The translations under genes and the position numbers were made by a program. This document shows positions 34,691-43,827 of a stretch of 64,000 nt of DNA, in pieces. Location of the stretch: NCBI GenBank assembly GCA_031082425.1, contig JAVHLB010000009.1:30380-94379 (forward strand). Reading direction: 5' to 3'. A model generated the notes under the pieces. That model made no database searches. It saw nothing but the letters and a program-made list of their open reading frames with translations, and was not told where the DNA came from. Source of the DNA: Candidatus Edwardsbacteria bacterium (GTDB lineage: Bacteria; Edwardsbacteria; AC1; EtOH8). Each line of letters starts with the position of its first letter. Position 1 is the first letter of the stretch.

Positions 34691-34860
34691 CGCCGGAGCC
34701 GGCGGCATAATAGGTTCGGTCCATTAATATCCCGGTAATAAAACCCCGGATTTTTTTATTTTACGGATACCTCACCGGGGATGGCTGGGGAGGCTTTTGG
34801 GGCAACTGGAAGGTCAGGCTAAAAATGCTTCCGCTGTCGTGCTGGGGGCCGGAAAAGTTC

Positions 34861-34897
34861 AGGCAGGGTAGTTTTATCGACTATCCTGTCTTTTTTG
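34861..34897 (+). terminator. Terminator downstream of the signalling array
   Basis: AGGGTAGT pairs with ACTATCCT (one G-T), flanked by further pairing, and is followed by TTTTTT. It separates the HD-GYP gene from the next promoter. Confidence 0.7.
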
Positions 34898-34909
34898 TTA
34901 AATTTCAGC

Positions 34910-34938
34910 TTGACTATCAATATTTATTCGGGTATCAT
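34910..34938 (+). promoter_or_regulatory. Sigma-70-type promoter
   Basis: TTGACT (34910-34915), a 17-base spacer and TATCAT (34933-34938), 44 bases ahead of the CsgG-like gene. Confidence 0.65.
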
Positions 34939-34981
34939 ACTGGTCATACACAAGTTAATGCCTTAATCGTATGGGGGATCT

Positions 34982-35701
34982 ATGATGAAAATCATGTCAA
35001 CTTTGCTGGCATTGTTATTGCTTTTATCTCCGATGGCCGCCGAGCTGTGCCGGGCCCAGACCGCCCGCAAGACCACGGTGGCTATTTTGGACCTGGAGCC
35101 CAAGGGGGTTCCCGAGACCGAGGTCTCGGCCCTGTCCGACCGTCTGCGCACCGAGCTTTTCCGAACCGGCATCTTTGATGCCATGGAACGGGGCAAGATG
35201 CAGGACATCCTCAAAGAGCAGGGATTCCAGCAGTCCGGAGCCTGCAACACCGATGCCTGCGCCATGGAGGTGGGCCAGCTGATCGGGGTGGAGAAGATGG
35301 TCTCCGGCAGTCTGGGCAAGGTGGGCAAGACTTACACCGTCAACATCCGGATGATAGACGTCCGCACCGGGCGGATCGAGCGCAGCGTCACCGAGGACTA
35401 CACCGGGGAGATAGACAAACTGCTGACCACGGTGATGAAGAACGTGGCCTATACCCTGGCGGCCTCGGTCCAGAGCGACGCCGCCCCCAAGAAACAGGAC
35501 AAGAAGGTCAATGAACAGGCCCTCAAGTCCGATGCGGGCAACCAGAAAAAACCCCTGCTTAAGAAGTGGTGGTTCTGGGGCGGTATCGGCGCGGTGGCGG
35601 CCGGCACCGCCGCGGCCCTGGCCGGAGGCTCCAGTCCAACGGAGGAGACCCCGCCACCCACCACGGACACAACCATTCCAGCCCCGCCAACCAGGCCATA
35701 A
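34982..35701 (+). CDS. CsgG-like exported protein with C-terminal glycine-rich membrane segment
   Basis: 239 residues. A signal peptide (cleaved near CRAQ) is followed by a CsgG/FlgO-type fold: TTVAILDLEPKGVPETEV, LSDRLRTELFRTGIFDAMERGKMQ, then ACNTDACAMEVGQLIGVEKMVSGSLGK with a conserved cysteine pair. A Lys-rich linker, one helix (WWFWGGIGAVAAGTAAALAGG) and a Pro/Thr tail end the protein. CsgG-type domains form or support outer-membrane secretion complexes. Here the extra helix suggests membrane attachment. A doubled ATG makes the start 34982 or 34985. The neighbour 11 bases on is a large exported protein, a possible client. Confidence 0.7.
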   Translation: MMKIMSTLLALLLLLSPMAAELCRAQTARKTTVAILDLEPKGVPETEVSALSDRLRTELFRTGIFDAMERGKMQDILKEQGFQQSGACNTDACAMEVGQLIGVEKMVSGSLGKVGKTYTVNIRMIDVRTGRIERSVTEDYTGEIDKLLTTVMKNVAYTLAASVQSDAAPKKQDKKVNEQALKSDAGNQKKPLLKKWWFWGGIGAVAAGTAAALAGGSSPTEETPPPTTDTTIPAPPTRP

Positions 35702-35712
35702 GGAGAGAGAAT

Positions 35713-38700
35713 ATGAAAAAGATATTAGTTTCGATGGCACTATTGAACCTGATGGCCGGGGCGGCGCTGGCCGGGCACTGGCAGATGGAAGGGCACCTGC
35801 CCCAGGGCCCGATAGATGACATGGCGGTCACAGGGCTTCAGGTCGCCGGCAGCACCATGATAGCCGTGATCGGCGGCAACAGCGGTGGCAGCGCCATAAA
35901 CGATGTTTATTATTATGAGATCGGCAACCAGAACTGGCACGGCAGCGCCTGGGGTGTTCCCCAGTACCCGCACCAGGTCTACGGACTGGCTGCTGTGACC
36001 ATCCCCAACGGGAGCGCCGATACAATATACCCCTGCGGCGGTTATCTGCAGGATCTTTCAGCCTATGGCGACAGCGTCTATTACCCGATCTGGATGTCCG
36101 GCTGGTACCCCGTTCCCGGTCTGGTCATGTGGACACCTCGGATGAACCACGGTTTGGTTTACATTGAGCCTAACGTTTACGCGGTGGGCGGAACCGTTTT
36201 CGGCGGTTCGGTCGACTCCACGGTGGAGAAACTCAACCTGGGAGCCCACACTGTTTCCGGGGCCACCCCCATGCCCCAGAGCCGGACCGAGGCGGTGGTG
36301 GCCAAGGCACTGGGTTCGGACGGCGAGGAGCACATCTATGTGATCGGCGGCCGGACCAACAGCGGAGCCCTGCTGAACTCGGTGATCGAGTACGACACCA
36401 GCGGAGCGGGCGGCTTCTGGAACGGCAAGACCTCCATGCCCGGCCCCGGCCGCTGGATGGCCACCGGGGCGGTGCTGAACAACAAGATCTACGTGATGGG
36501 CGGCACCATCGACCTCTCCGGCAACGTCACCCGCCGGGTGGACATCTACAATCCCCAAACTGACACCTGGACCCCGGGCGATTCCCTGCCGTTTGGCATC
36601 ATCCGGGCGGGCGCCTACGGGGTGAACAACGTCATCTACTTCTTCGGGGGTTATGGCTATGACGGAGCGATAAATGCACAAATCGACAGCGTCTGGCAGT
36701 ATCATCCGTTGGCGCCCAACTCACCGCCGCTGATCCGGCCCATCAACAATGCCCAGATCAATAATCAAAACCCCGTTTTTTATTGGGGAGAAGTGCCCGC
36801 AGCAGATGGATACAGGATACAGGTCACATCAGATCCCACTTTTATAACGATCGATGTCGCTGACTATACCTCCTATTCCGGCACTGACACTTCCCTTGGC
36901 GGTGTTGCTCTTTCACCCGCCGGTGATTTTTACTGGCGGGTCAAGGCTTACAACTGGACGGTACCCGACAGCTCCCTTTGGTCCCCGGTGCGCAAGCTGA
37001 CCCTGGACCTGACCCCGCCGGAAAAGCCGGTGCCCTCCATCCCGACCGACGGAGCGTCCTTCAACTTCACCAGCATCAATTTCTCCTGGGCCGCGGTGGC
37101 CGACGCCAAATGTTACCGCTTGCAGATTGACAACAGCGATGGATCGTTCACCACTACCATCGTCGACGATTCCACCATCATTGCCACCACCACCACCGCC
37201 GACCTTTCTCCCTGGGGCCAGGACCTTTACACCTGGCGGGTGGAGGCCATTGACTCGGCCGGCAACCATTCCGGCTACCACAGCATCCAGACCTTCACCA
37301 TCGACCAGACCGCGCCTTTGCTGGCGTCCACCTATCCCTTCAGCGGAAACATCGGCATCGATCCCAATGACGATATCATTCTGGGGTTTTCGGAGCCAAT
37401 GAACCCCGGCGCTTTCATTTTCAGCTGCAGCCCGGACCCCGGAAACTGGTACTACAACTGGAACGCCACCGGCGACATAGTGACAATCAGCCATGCGGTG
37501 TTCCCGTCCAACAGCACCATAACCGCAACCATCAACACCGCCCAGGACATGGCCGGCAACGATTTTGCTCTCAATGGTCACGACAATCCCTGGAACTTTA
37601 CCACTGCAACAGATGATGTCACCCCGCCCAGCATCACTTCCGTCAAATGCAGCACCGACCCATTGTATGCCGGATCCCAGTATACACCGTTCACCGTCTA
37701 CGCCAGCGATGATAATATGGAATCGGTGACCGTGTATTGGGCCACCGCCGGGTACAATGGCTACAATTTCTCCAGGACCCTAACTGAGGTCGGACCCAGC
37801 CAGTACCAGACCACTATTGAGGGCTACGAGATCGGCATGGAGGGGGTGCAGTACCAGGTGGTGGCCACCGACTCATTCGGCAATGTAAGCTATTATCCGG
37901 ATATGGGCGACTATTACATTCATTCGGTGTATCTTAATGGGCAGAGCCCCGCCACCCCGTTCACCTATGACAAGTGGCAGATGATCTCCATCCCGGCCTA
38001 TGCCATCGGCTCGAACATATTCGGACAGATATCCAACCTTCTGGGGCCGTATGACAACACCAAATGGCGCCTGTACGAATGGGCGGGAGGCGCCTATCAT
38101 GAGATATCCACCATCAGTGCCGGCTCGATCTCGGAGCTGGGACGGGCCTACTGGCTTAATCGCAGGGTCGGACCCAACAATATCACCTTCCCGGGGGCAA
38201 TTTCCAGCTATGGCGACTTCAGCCAGTCCAAGCCCTGCAGTCTGAACCTCTACACCGGCTGGAACGACCTGGGTACGCCGTTCATGTTCGATATCAATTG
38301 GATGAATGTGGCTATTCCCTCAGGTGTTGCCGGTCCATATTATTATGACGGAGGCCGCTGGCTGCTGCCGACCGAGGTCACCGCCAATATGAGTTTTGCC
38401 TCCTATCAGGGCTTTAGCTTCAGGAATGACAACGGGGCCCCCCGAATATTGGAGATATATCCCACCTCGGCCAAAAAGAAGGACGGTAAGATTGCAGCAA
38501 AATCACCCAACGGCTGGCAGGCCTTGGTGGTGGTGGAGAATCAGGGCGGATCGGATCATAATTACTTCGGCCTCAGCAGTGATGCCTCGGCCCAGCGCGA
38601 CCAATACGACTACCCCGAGCCGCCCTCCGGTTTGACCGGGACCTCCGGGTACTTCCGCTTGGCGGATGACCAGTTCTGCACCGACGTCCGCCCCGAGATA

Positions 38701-39234
38701 GGCGAGGGGCAGGTCTGGAATTTTGTGGTGGACTGCAACGGATCGACCGAACTGGCCGTAAACCTGCCGGCCGAATTCCCTGCCGGGACCGAATGCCACC
38801 TGGCCGACCTGACCCGGCAGGTTTCGGTGAACATCGCCGGCGAAAAGGTCTACAGCTTTATACCGGAATCCGGCGAGCAGACCAGGGAGTTCCGGATCAT
38901 CGTTGGCAGCGGTGAATACGCCAAACAGGTGCTGGGCAAGACCTTCTCGGTGCCCACCGCCACCGTGCTGGGCCAGAACCTGCCCAACCCATTCTCCGGC
39001 CGGACCACCATCAGCTACCAGCTGGCGGCCGAGGGTCGGGTAAAAATCACGGTCTACAACGTGGCCGGGCAGCTGGTCAGGACCCTGCTGGACGAGCACC
39101 AGATGACCGGGCGCTACAGCGTGGCCTGGGACGGAAGGGACCAAGCCGGGCGCCAGGTCTCGGCCGGGCTGTATTTCTACCAGCTGCAAGCTCCCAACCG
39201 GACCGCAACCAGAAGGATGGCATTGGTCAGATAA
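35713..39234 (+). CDS. Large secreted Kelch-repeat/Ig-like protein with sorting domain
   Basis: 1173 residues from the ATG at 35713 (AGGAGAGAG in front, signal peptide cleaved after GAALAGH). The open frame upstream overlaps the previous gene and should be ignored. Residues ~25-330 contain Kelch-like blades (VIGGNSGGSAINDVYYYE, VYVMGG-type GG pairs). Next come Ig/fibronectin-like domains, including PPEKPVPSIPTDGASF and an SbsA-type unit (FSEPMNPG), then a mixed beta region, and a FlgD-like end (QNLPNPFSGRTTISYQL ... RRMALVR). The protein is probably surface-exposed and binds a ligand. No catalytic motif is seen. Confidence 0.85.
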   Translation: MKKILVSMALLNLMAGAALAGHWQMEGHLPQGPIDDMAVTGLQVAGSTMIAVIGGNSGGSAINDVYYYEIGNQNWHGSAWGVPQYPHQVYGLAAVTIPNGSADTIYPCGGYLQDLSAYGDSVYYPIWMSGWYPVPGLVMWTPRMNHGLVYIEPNVYAVGGTVFGGSVDSTVEKLNLGAHTVSGATPMPQSRTEAVVAKALGSDGEEHIYVIGGRTNSGALLNSVIEYDTSGAGGFWNGKTSMPGPGRWMATGAVLNNKIYVMGGTIDLSGNVTRRVDIYNPQTDTWTPGDSLPFGIIRAGAYGVNNVIYFFGGYGYDGAINAQIDSVWQYHPLAPNSPPLIRPINNAQINNQNPVFYWGEVPAADGYRIQVTSDPTFITIDVADYTSYSGTDTSLGGVALSPAGDFYWRVKAYNWTVPDSSLWSPVRKLTLDLTPPEKPVPSIPTDGASFNFTSINFSWAAVADAKCYRLQIDNSDGSFTTTIVDDSTIIATTTTADLSPWGQDLYTWRVEAIDSAGNHSGYHSIQTFTIDQTAPLLASTYPFSGNIGIDPNDDIILGFSEPMNPGAFIFSCSPDPGNWYYNWNATGDIVTISHAVFPSNSTITATINTAQDMAGNDFALNGHDNPWNFTTATDDVTPPSITSVKCSTDPLYAGSQYTPFTVYASDDNMESVTVYWATAGYNGYNFSRTLTEVGPSQYQTTIEGYEIGMEGVQYQVVATDSFGNVSYYPDMGDYYIHSVYLNGQSPATPFTYDKWQMISIPAYAIGSNIFGQISNLLGPYDNTKWRLYEWAGGAYHEISTISAGSISELGRAYWLNRRVGPNNITFPGAISSYGDFSQSKPCSLNLYTGWNDLGTPFMFDINWMNVAIPSGVAGPYYYDGGRWLLPTEVTANMSFASYQGFSFRNDNGAPRILEIYPTSAKKKDGKIAAKSPNGWQALVVVENQGGSDHNYFGLSSDASAQRDQYDYPEPPSGLTGTSGYFRLADDQFCTDVRPEIGEGQVWNFVVDCNGSTELAVNLPAEFPAGTECHLADLTRQVSVNIAGEKVYSFIPESGEQTREFRIIVGSGEYAKQVLGKTFSVPTATVLGQNLPNPFSGRTTISYQLAAEGRVKITVYNVAGQLVRTLLDEHQMTGRYSVAWDGRDQAGRQVSAGLYFYQLQAPNRTATRRMALVR

Positions 39235-39240
39235 AAACAA

Positions 39241-39276
39241 AAAGCCGAGATCATAAAAGATCTCGGCTTTAATATT
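39241..39276 (+). terminator. Terminator of the Kelch-protein gene
   Basis: AAAGCCGAGATC pairs with GATCTCGGCTTT over a 6-base loop (39241-39270), followed by AATATT. As the stem ends in TTT/AAA it could act in both directions. Confidence 0.75.
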
Positions 39277-39318
39277 ATCCTCAAAGCACAAATCTTAAAC
39301 ACAAAGAACAGGACGATC

Positions 39319-40650
39319 ATGAAAGCAGTCAAGAAGAAGCTGTTCGTGCTGGACACCAACGTGATTCTGTACGATCACACCTGTATCAATCATTTTGAGG
39401 AACATGATATCGTCATCCCCATCGTGGTGCTGGAAGAGCTGGATAAGTTCAAGAAGGGCAGCGACCTGATAAATTTCGAGGCCCGGGAGTTCATCCGGGA
39501 GCTGGACAAGCTGGCCGGGGACCAGTTATTCACCAAGGGCGTTTCGCTGGGAAAAGGGAAAGGAAGGCTTTACGTGGAGGTGGAGGACCCCCACTCGGAA
39601 CTGATATATCACGCTTTTGCCGCCAACAAGGCCGACCACCGGATACTGGCCCTGGCCGACCAGTTTTGCAAGACCCTCAAGGGGCGTCAGGTGATAATTG
39701 TCAGCAAGGACATCAACCTGCGGATGAAGGCCAAATCCCTGGGCATCCCGGCCGAGGATTACGAGACCGGCAAGATCCAGCACGTGGACAAGTTGTATGC
39801 CGGGGCCCAGGTGATGGAGGATCTGGAGAAGTCCATCATCAACAAGTTCTACGAGGAGCCCTACAGCGTGGCCCTGGACATCCTGCCCAAAATGGCCCCG
39901 CCGTCCCCCAACCAGTATTTCATCTTCAAGAACAACAGCTCCAGCGTGCTGTGCCGCTTCAATGCCGAGAAAAAGGCCATGGAACGGGTGGTCAAGCGCC
40001 AGGCCTACGGCATCGAGCCCCGCAACGCCGAGCAGACCATCACCCTGGACGCCCTGATGCAGCCGGAGATCCAGCTGGTGGCCATCACCGGGAAGGCTGG
40101 CACCGGCAAGACCCTGCTGGCTCTGGCGGCGGCCCTGGAGCAGCGGCGGCAGTTCCACCAGATCTACCTGGCCCGGCCGGTGGTGCCATTGGCCAACCGG
40201 GACATCGGCTTCCTGCCGGGGGACATCAAGTCCAAGATCGACCCCTACATGGAGCCGCTGTGGGACAACCTGGCGGTGATCAAGCACCGCTTCTCGCCGG
40301 AGAGCAAGGAACACAACAAGATCAACGATATGATCCAGAACGAGAAGCTGGTGATCTCGGCCCTGGCCTTCATCCGGGGCCGCAGCCTGTCCAACATCTT
40401 CTTCATCGTGGACGAGGCCCAGAACCTGACGCCGCTGGAGGTCAAGACCATCATCACCCGGGCGGGGGAGGGAGCCAAGATAGTCTTTACCGGGGACATC
40501 TATCAGATCGATTCTCCCTACCTGGACAGCCAGTCCAACGGGCTGACCTACCTGGTGGACCGGATGAAGGGACAGCAGGTCTTTGCCCACGTCAACCTGC
40601 TCAAGGGGGAGCGGAGCCATCTGGCCGAGCTGGCCAGCGACCTGCTGTAA
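39319..40650 (+). CDS. PIN-PhoH fusion ATPase (YlaK-type)
   Basis: 443 residues. The N-terminal PIN domain (about 1-145) has the acidic residues of a metal-dependent RNase (FVLDTNVILYD, VLEELDKFK, DHRILALA). The C-terminal PhoH domain has Walker A GKAGTGKT (about 258), Walker B NIFFIVDEAQNLTPLEVKT and an arginine-containing GDIYQIDSPYLD motif. This architecture couples an RNA helicase-like ATPase with a nuclease and is widespread; some are toxin-like, but no antitoxin gene is beside it here. Its terminator converges on the reverse-strand operon. Confidence 0.92.
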   Translation: MKAVKKKLFVLDTNVILYDHTCINHFEEHDIVIPIVVLEELDKFKKGSDLINFEAREFIRELDKLAGDQLFTKGVSLGKGKGRLYVEVEDPHSELIYHAFAANKADHRILALADQFCKTLKGRQVIIVSKDINLRMKAKSLGIPAEDYETGKIQHVDKLYAGAQVMEDLEKSIINKFYEEPYSVALDILPKMAPPSPNQYFIFKNNSSSVLCRFNAEKKAMERVVKRQAYGIEPRNAEQTITLDALMQPEIQLVAITGKAGTGKTLLALAAALEQRRQFHQIYLARPVVPLANRDIGFLPGDIKSKIDPYMEPLWDNLAVIKHRFSPESKEHNKINDMIQNEKLVISALAFIRGRSLSNIFFIVDEAQNLTPLEVKTIITRAGEGAKIVFTGDIYQIDSPYLDSQSNGLTYLVDRMKGQQVFAHVNLLKGERSHLAELASDLL

Positions 40651-40719
40651 ACCCCATAGAACGCGGATATTCATGATCAAGACTGATCCCCGCAGATCAT
40701 TTCCTGGTACGGTATTCTC

Positions 40720-40753
40720 AAAGCCCCGCTGGCAAAAGCGGGGCTTTGTTTTT
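40720..40753 (+). terminator. Terminator between convergent genes
   Basis: AAAGCCCCGCT pairs with AGCGGGGCTTT (40720-40747), then GTTTTT. The A-rich left side lets it also serve the reverse-strand operon that ends at 40762. Confidence 0.85.
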
Positions 40754-40761
40754 CCGGGCGG

Positions 40762-41163
40762 TCAGTCTATGTACACCTCGACCCTCTGGCCGTCCTGGTC
40801 ATCCTCCACGTTGACCAATTGGTAGCGGCCGTTCACCGCCAGCTCATCGAACAACTGCTCGATGTTTTCCAGGCTTTCGGCGTCCAGCTTGATGCCCTTG
40901 GCCTCCATCTGGGCCTTGGCCTCCTCCGGCATCATCACCGAAAATTTTCCACCCAGCTTGCCGGCTATCTTCAGGATGCTCAGCGGCACGGTCACCCGGA
41001 CCTTGGGCTTTTCGGAATCCTTGTCGAACACCCGGACCTTGAGCCAGTGGGCCTTGCCCTGGGAGGCAGGGGAGTCCATGGCTGACAGCAGTTTGGCGGC
41101 CTCCTCGGCGGTGATCTTCTTATCCTCTACCATCTTGAGTATCCGTAATCTTTCTTCGGACAT
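40762..41163 (-). CDS. Small protein with N-terminal YvlB/SHOCT-like helical module
   Basis: 133 residues from the ATG at 41163, chosen for its AAGGAGG site; eight further codons upstream are open. The N-terminus (RILKMVEDKKITAEEAAKLLSAM) is the helical hairpin also found in three neighbouring proteins. The rest is a soluble alpha/beta stretch (HWLKVRVFDKDSEKPKVRVTVPLSILKIAGKLGG ... PEEAKAQMEAKG). Proteins of this shape accompany DUF4097 operons. Function unknown. Last gene of the reverse operon. Confidence 0.75.
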   Translation of the reverse strand: MSEERLRILKMVEDKKITAEEAAKLLSAMDSPASQGKAHWLKVRVFDKDSEKPKVRVTVPLSILKIAGKLGGKFSVMMPEEAKAQMEAKGIKLDAESLENIEQLFDELAVNGRYQLVNVEDDQDGQRVEVYID

Positions 41164-41210
41164 GTTCCATCCTCCTTGTTGGGACAATTCATGAATTGCC
41201 CTGACATTGT

Positions 41211-41528
41211 TTACAGGTTTTTGAGCCTCTGGGCGGCCTCCTCGGCGTTCATCTTACCGTCTTCGACGGCTTTTAAAATCTGGGCCCGGGATTGGCTGTC
41301 GCCTTCGCTGTGCAGGACGGTGATATGGTCCTTTTTCCCTTTGCGCCAGGCCAGGGTGTCGATGATCTTCATGATGCCCCAGGCTATCAGCAGTATGGGC
41401 CAGTCCCGGCTGAAAGAGAACTGGTAGCCGATCACCCCGTAGTTGGAGAGCAGCAGGAAGGCCCCCAGGGCCAGCCAGAACAATCCCCATAACAGCTTAC
41501 GGGGCCGGTTCTCGTAAAAACAGAACAT
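41211..41528 (-). CDS. LiaI/LiaF-like membrane protein with C-terminal SHOCT-like module
   Basis: 105 residues: two N-terminal helices (LLWGLFWLALGAFLLLSNYG, then DWPILLIAWGIMKIIDTLAW), matching the LiaF-type transmembrane region (DUF5668), a charged linker, and the helical hairpin ILKAVEDGKMNAEEAAQRLKNL at the end. LiaF-type proteins sense or modulate envelope stress. AAGGAGAAAG precedes the ATG. Confidence 0.8.
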   Translation of the reverse strand: MFCFYENRPRKLLWGLFWLALGAFLLLSNYGVIGYQFSFSRDWPILLIAWGIMKIIDTLAWRKGKKDHITVLHSEGDSQSRAQILKAVEDGKMNAEEAAQRLKNL

Positions 41529-41552
41529 TTCTTTCTCCTTGTTTATATTGGT

Positions 41553-41723
41553 TTAGGTTAACGATTCTATCAGGTCGGAGAGGCCGATCAATATGAACAC
41601 TGCCGGCCAGTCCCTAGCCAGGGAGAAATGCCAATTTATGCTGCCGTAGTTGGAGAGAAGAACGGCCACTCCGGCCGCCACCCAGAAAAGTCCCCAGAAG
41701 ATCTTTTTTGCGGTCTTTCTCAT
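41553..41723 (-). CDS. Short LiaI/LiaF-like membrane protein
   Basis: 56 residues. It is plainly paralogous to the previous entry's membrane half (IFWGLFWVAAGVAVLLSNYG, ARDWPAVFILIGLSDLIE) but lacks the C-terminal module. GAATGAAGGA lies upstream of its ATG. The pair probably arose by duplication. Confidence 0.8.
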   Translation of the reverse strand: MRKTAKKIFWGLFWVAAGVAVLLSNYGSINWHFSLARDWPAVFILIGLSDLIESLT

Positions 41724-41747
41724 TGTTCAATCCTTCATTGTTCAGTT

Positions 41748-42935
41748 TTAGTTTATCTCGATATCGCCGCTGACCGTCTTGACGGTCAGGCTCCCCTGGC
41801 CGTCGCCGATCTTTCCCGATAATGTGCGGCTGTTTTTACGAAGATCCGACATCCCTTGTTCGCATTCGATATCGCCGCTGAGGGTCCCGCATTCGACGGA
41901 TATCGATGAGCCAGCTTTAAGTTCGAGGGACACATCGCCGGAGACCGTGGCTATGGACGAATTGTTGCCTATATTCATGGGGCCGCTGAATTGTACGTCT
42001 CCGCTGGTGCTGTTGATCTTGATCTCGCCCGGCTGACCGGACTTTATATCTATATCCCCGCTGACCGTCTGCCCATGGACATTGCCAGACAGCGATGTGC
42101 TGACATCTCCGCTGACCGTCTGGAAGGCCAGGTCTCCGGAGCAGTCGCTGACCTCGATGTCGCCGCTGGCGGTGTTTATCTTCAGGGAAGCCTGGCTGCA
42201 GCCGGCAACCGCTATATCCCCGGAGGCCGATGACATGATATGCTCACCTTTGCAATCCGATGCGGAGATATCTCCTGCGGCAGTGTTCAGTTTGGTCCCC
42301 TTATGCAGGCCGATGACGGTAATATCTCCGCTGGCCGATGATATTTCGGCCAGGATGTTCCGGGGCAGGGCGATGGCGAAATCCACCTTGGCCCGGCGCT
42401 TTTTGGTCCAGGGCGGGCCGTCCACCTTGATCTTCAAAATTCCCCCTTCGGTTTCGGTGCTGATATCCAGTGATTTTAGTTTTTCCCGGGCCTCATCCTG
42501 CTCCTCGGCCCAGACCTGGATGTCGGCCCGGATGCTGATCTGATCCCCGTCGGTCCCGGTGATCTCGAAATCGCTGCGGGGCTGGGAGACCGACAGAACG
42601 GTGACTCCCTGGGCCGGGACGGTGATCACCTTTTCCTCCCGGGCCTTCTCCGAGCCGCGCAGGTCATCCATTTCGATATGAATATCCTTCAACCCTTTCA
42701 AACCCTCCTTGACCCCGGCCATGGCCTCGGCCACGATCCTGCCGGGATTTATATGGTGGATATTGTCGCGCAGGGTGTCCATTTCCTCTTTTAACTGGCT
42801 GTGGTCGATGCCGAGGTCCCTGAAGGCATGGCGATGCCGGCTTCCGCCCATGGCCGAAAGAAGTGATTCAGCCTCTTTTGAACTGATCTTGCCCTCCTCC
42901 AGCATCTTAAGTATTTTGACGGTTTCCTGTGACAT
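41748..42935 (-). CDS. DUF4097 (YvlB/LiaX-like) beta-strand repeat protein with N-terminal SHOCT-like module
   Basis: 395 residues. It starts with the helical hairpin VKILKMLEEGKISSKEAESLLSAM, then a charged linker (about 30-100), then a beta-solenoid-like DUF4097 domain (about 100-395) in which SGDI or SGDV recurs roughly every 20 residues. There is no signal peptide. In firmicutes the related LiaX/YvlB proteins work in envelope-stress responses to antimicrobial peptides. AAGGAGAATAAG precedes the ATG. Confidence 0.88.
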   Translation of the reverse strand: MSQETVKILKMLEEGKISSKEAESLLSAMGGSRHRHAFRDLGIDHSQLKEEMDTLRDNIHHINPGRIVAEAMAGVKEGLKGLKDIHIEMDDLRGSEKAREEKVITVPAQGVTVLSVSQPRSDFEITGTDGDQISIRADIQVWAEEQDEAREKLKSLDISTETEGGILKIKVDGPPWTKKRRAKVDFAIALPRNILAEISSASGDITVIGLHKGTKLNTAAGDISASDCKGEHIMSSASGDIAVAGCSQASLKINTASGDIEVSDCSGDLAFQTVSGDVSTSLSGNVHGQTVSGDIDIKSGQPGEIKINSTSGDVQFSGPMNIGNNSSIATVSGDVSLELKAGSSISVECGTLSGDIECEQGMSDLRKNSRTLSGKIGDGQGSLTVKTVSGDIEIN

Positions 42936-42936
42936 C

Positions 42937-43308
42937 TTATTCTCCTTGTTGGTTGTTTTTCAGCATTTCGGCCGCCTGGGAGGCGGTTATTTTGCCGGCC
43001 TCCAGCGCATCAAGCACCTCGGCAGGGGTTATTTTATGGGCCTGCTGTTCCGAGAGGGCCCGGATCACCTCGTCCAGCTTGTTCCTGACCGTGGGGTAGG
43101 ATATGCCCATCCGGCTTTCCACCTCCTTGATATTGCCCCGCGACAGCACGAAGGTCCGGATGAAATTAAAATGATCCTCGCTCAGGTTCCCCAGGGGGGA
43201 AAGGTGGAACTCGCCCCTGACGGCGGTATCGCAGTCAGGGCATTTGAATTCCGATACGTAAAGGTTTCCTCCGCAGGACGGGCAGGCGTTGGGCAACTGT
43301 TTGATCAT
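42937..43308 (-). CDS. DUF2089-family zinc-ribbon/HTH protein
   Basis: 123 residues: a zinc ribbon (CPSCGG and CPDC, residues 9-29), a helix-turn-helix region (FNFIRTFVLSRGNIKEVESRMGISYPTVRNKLDEVI), and the helical hairpin VLDALEAGKITASQAAEMLKNN at the end. DUF2089 proteins are thought to regulate the DUF4097 operons they precede. Its stop lies 1 base before the DUF4097 start, so they are translationally close. It is likely the operon's own regulator. Confidence 0.9.
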   Translation of the reverse strand: MIKQLPNACPSCGGNLYVSEFKCPDCDTAVRGEFHLSPLGNLSEDHFNFIRTFVLSRGNIKEVESRMGISYPTVRNKLDEVIRALSEQQAHKITPAEVLDALEAGKITASQAAEMLKNNQQGE

Positions 43309-43337
43309 TTTATCTTTGTCCTTATTTGAGTTTTCGA

Positions 43338-43541
43338 TTAATAGTAAAGCGGGACCAATGAATCGAGCCGAGGATTATGGTTCGGGACCGGGGAGGCATG
43401 ATTGGCTGCCACGATCCTGCTTCTCTGATATTTAACAGTGGCGCGGGTCGAGAACCCGATGCCAGAAATGCCGTGCAGCAAGACAATTCCGGTCCAGATT
43501 AGGATCACGGCATAGACCATGATTGCGTTGATGCGGTTCAT
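43338..43541 (-). CDS. Small protein with N-terminal membrane helix
   Basis: 67 residues: one helix (IMVYAVILIWTGIVLLHGISGIGF), then a basic, Pro/His-containing tail with no motif I know. AAAGGAGAAATAAA in front of the ATG and position right after the reverse promoter support it as the first gene of this operon. Confidence 0.65.
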   Translation of the reverse strand: MNRINAIMVYAVILIWTGIVLLHGISGIGFSTRATVKYQRSRIVAANHASPVPNHNPRLDSLVPLYY

Positions 43542-43595
43542 TTTATTTCTCCTTTGTATGAGGGTTGTTTAATTAGTTCCTTATCAATTATCTGT

Positions 43596-43624
43596 ATTAT
43601 AACATAAAACATTAAATATGTCAA
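43596..43624 (-). promoter_or_regulatory. Consensus promoter of the DUF2089-DUF4097 operon
   Basis: On the reverse strand TTGACA (43624-43619), a 17-base spacer, and TATAAT (43601-43596), a perfect consensus. Transcription would start near 43589, about 48 bases before the first ATG. Confidence 0.85.
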
Positions 43625-43791
43625 GACAAATATTAATATATTTAATAATTTTATAAACATACTTTACTTTGTCTATAATAATATCAATTTTCAATTAAAA
43701 TACGTTAACTTTGTCAAAAGGTTACATATTCTTTATTTTATCAGAAAGAAAACAAATCTTTATTCATCAAAACATAAGTTATTAAAAATTA

Positions 43792-43820
43792 TTGACATTT
43801 AAGCTTTTTTATATTATATT
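43792..43820 (+). promoter_or_regulatory. Promoter of the receiver-DUF4388 gene, giving a leaderless mRNA
   Basis: TTGACA (43792-43797), 17 bases, TATATT (43815-43820). The ATG of the next gene is at 43828, where the transcript should begin. No Shine-Dalgarno sequence is present. Confidence 0.7.
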
Positions 43821-43827
43821 TATCTCC

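Noticed and set aside
39526..40680. 384-codon reverse-strand frame under the PIN-PhoH gene
   Set aside because: Shadow of a GC-rich gene; composition (Gly/Val/Gln/His-rich) is typical of an antisense frame.
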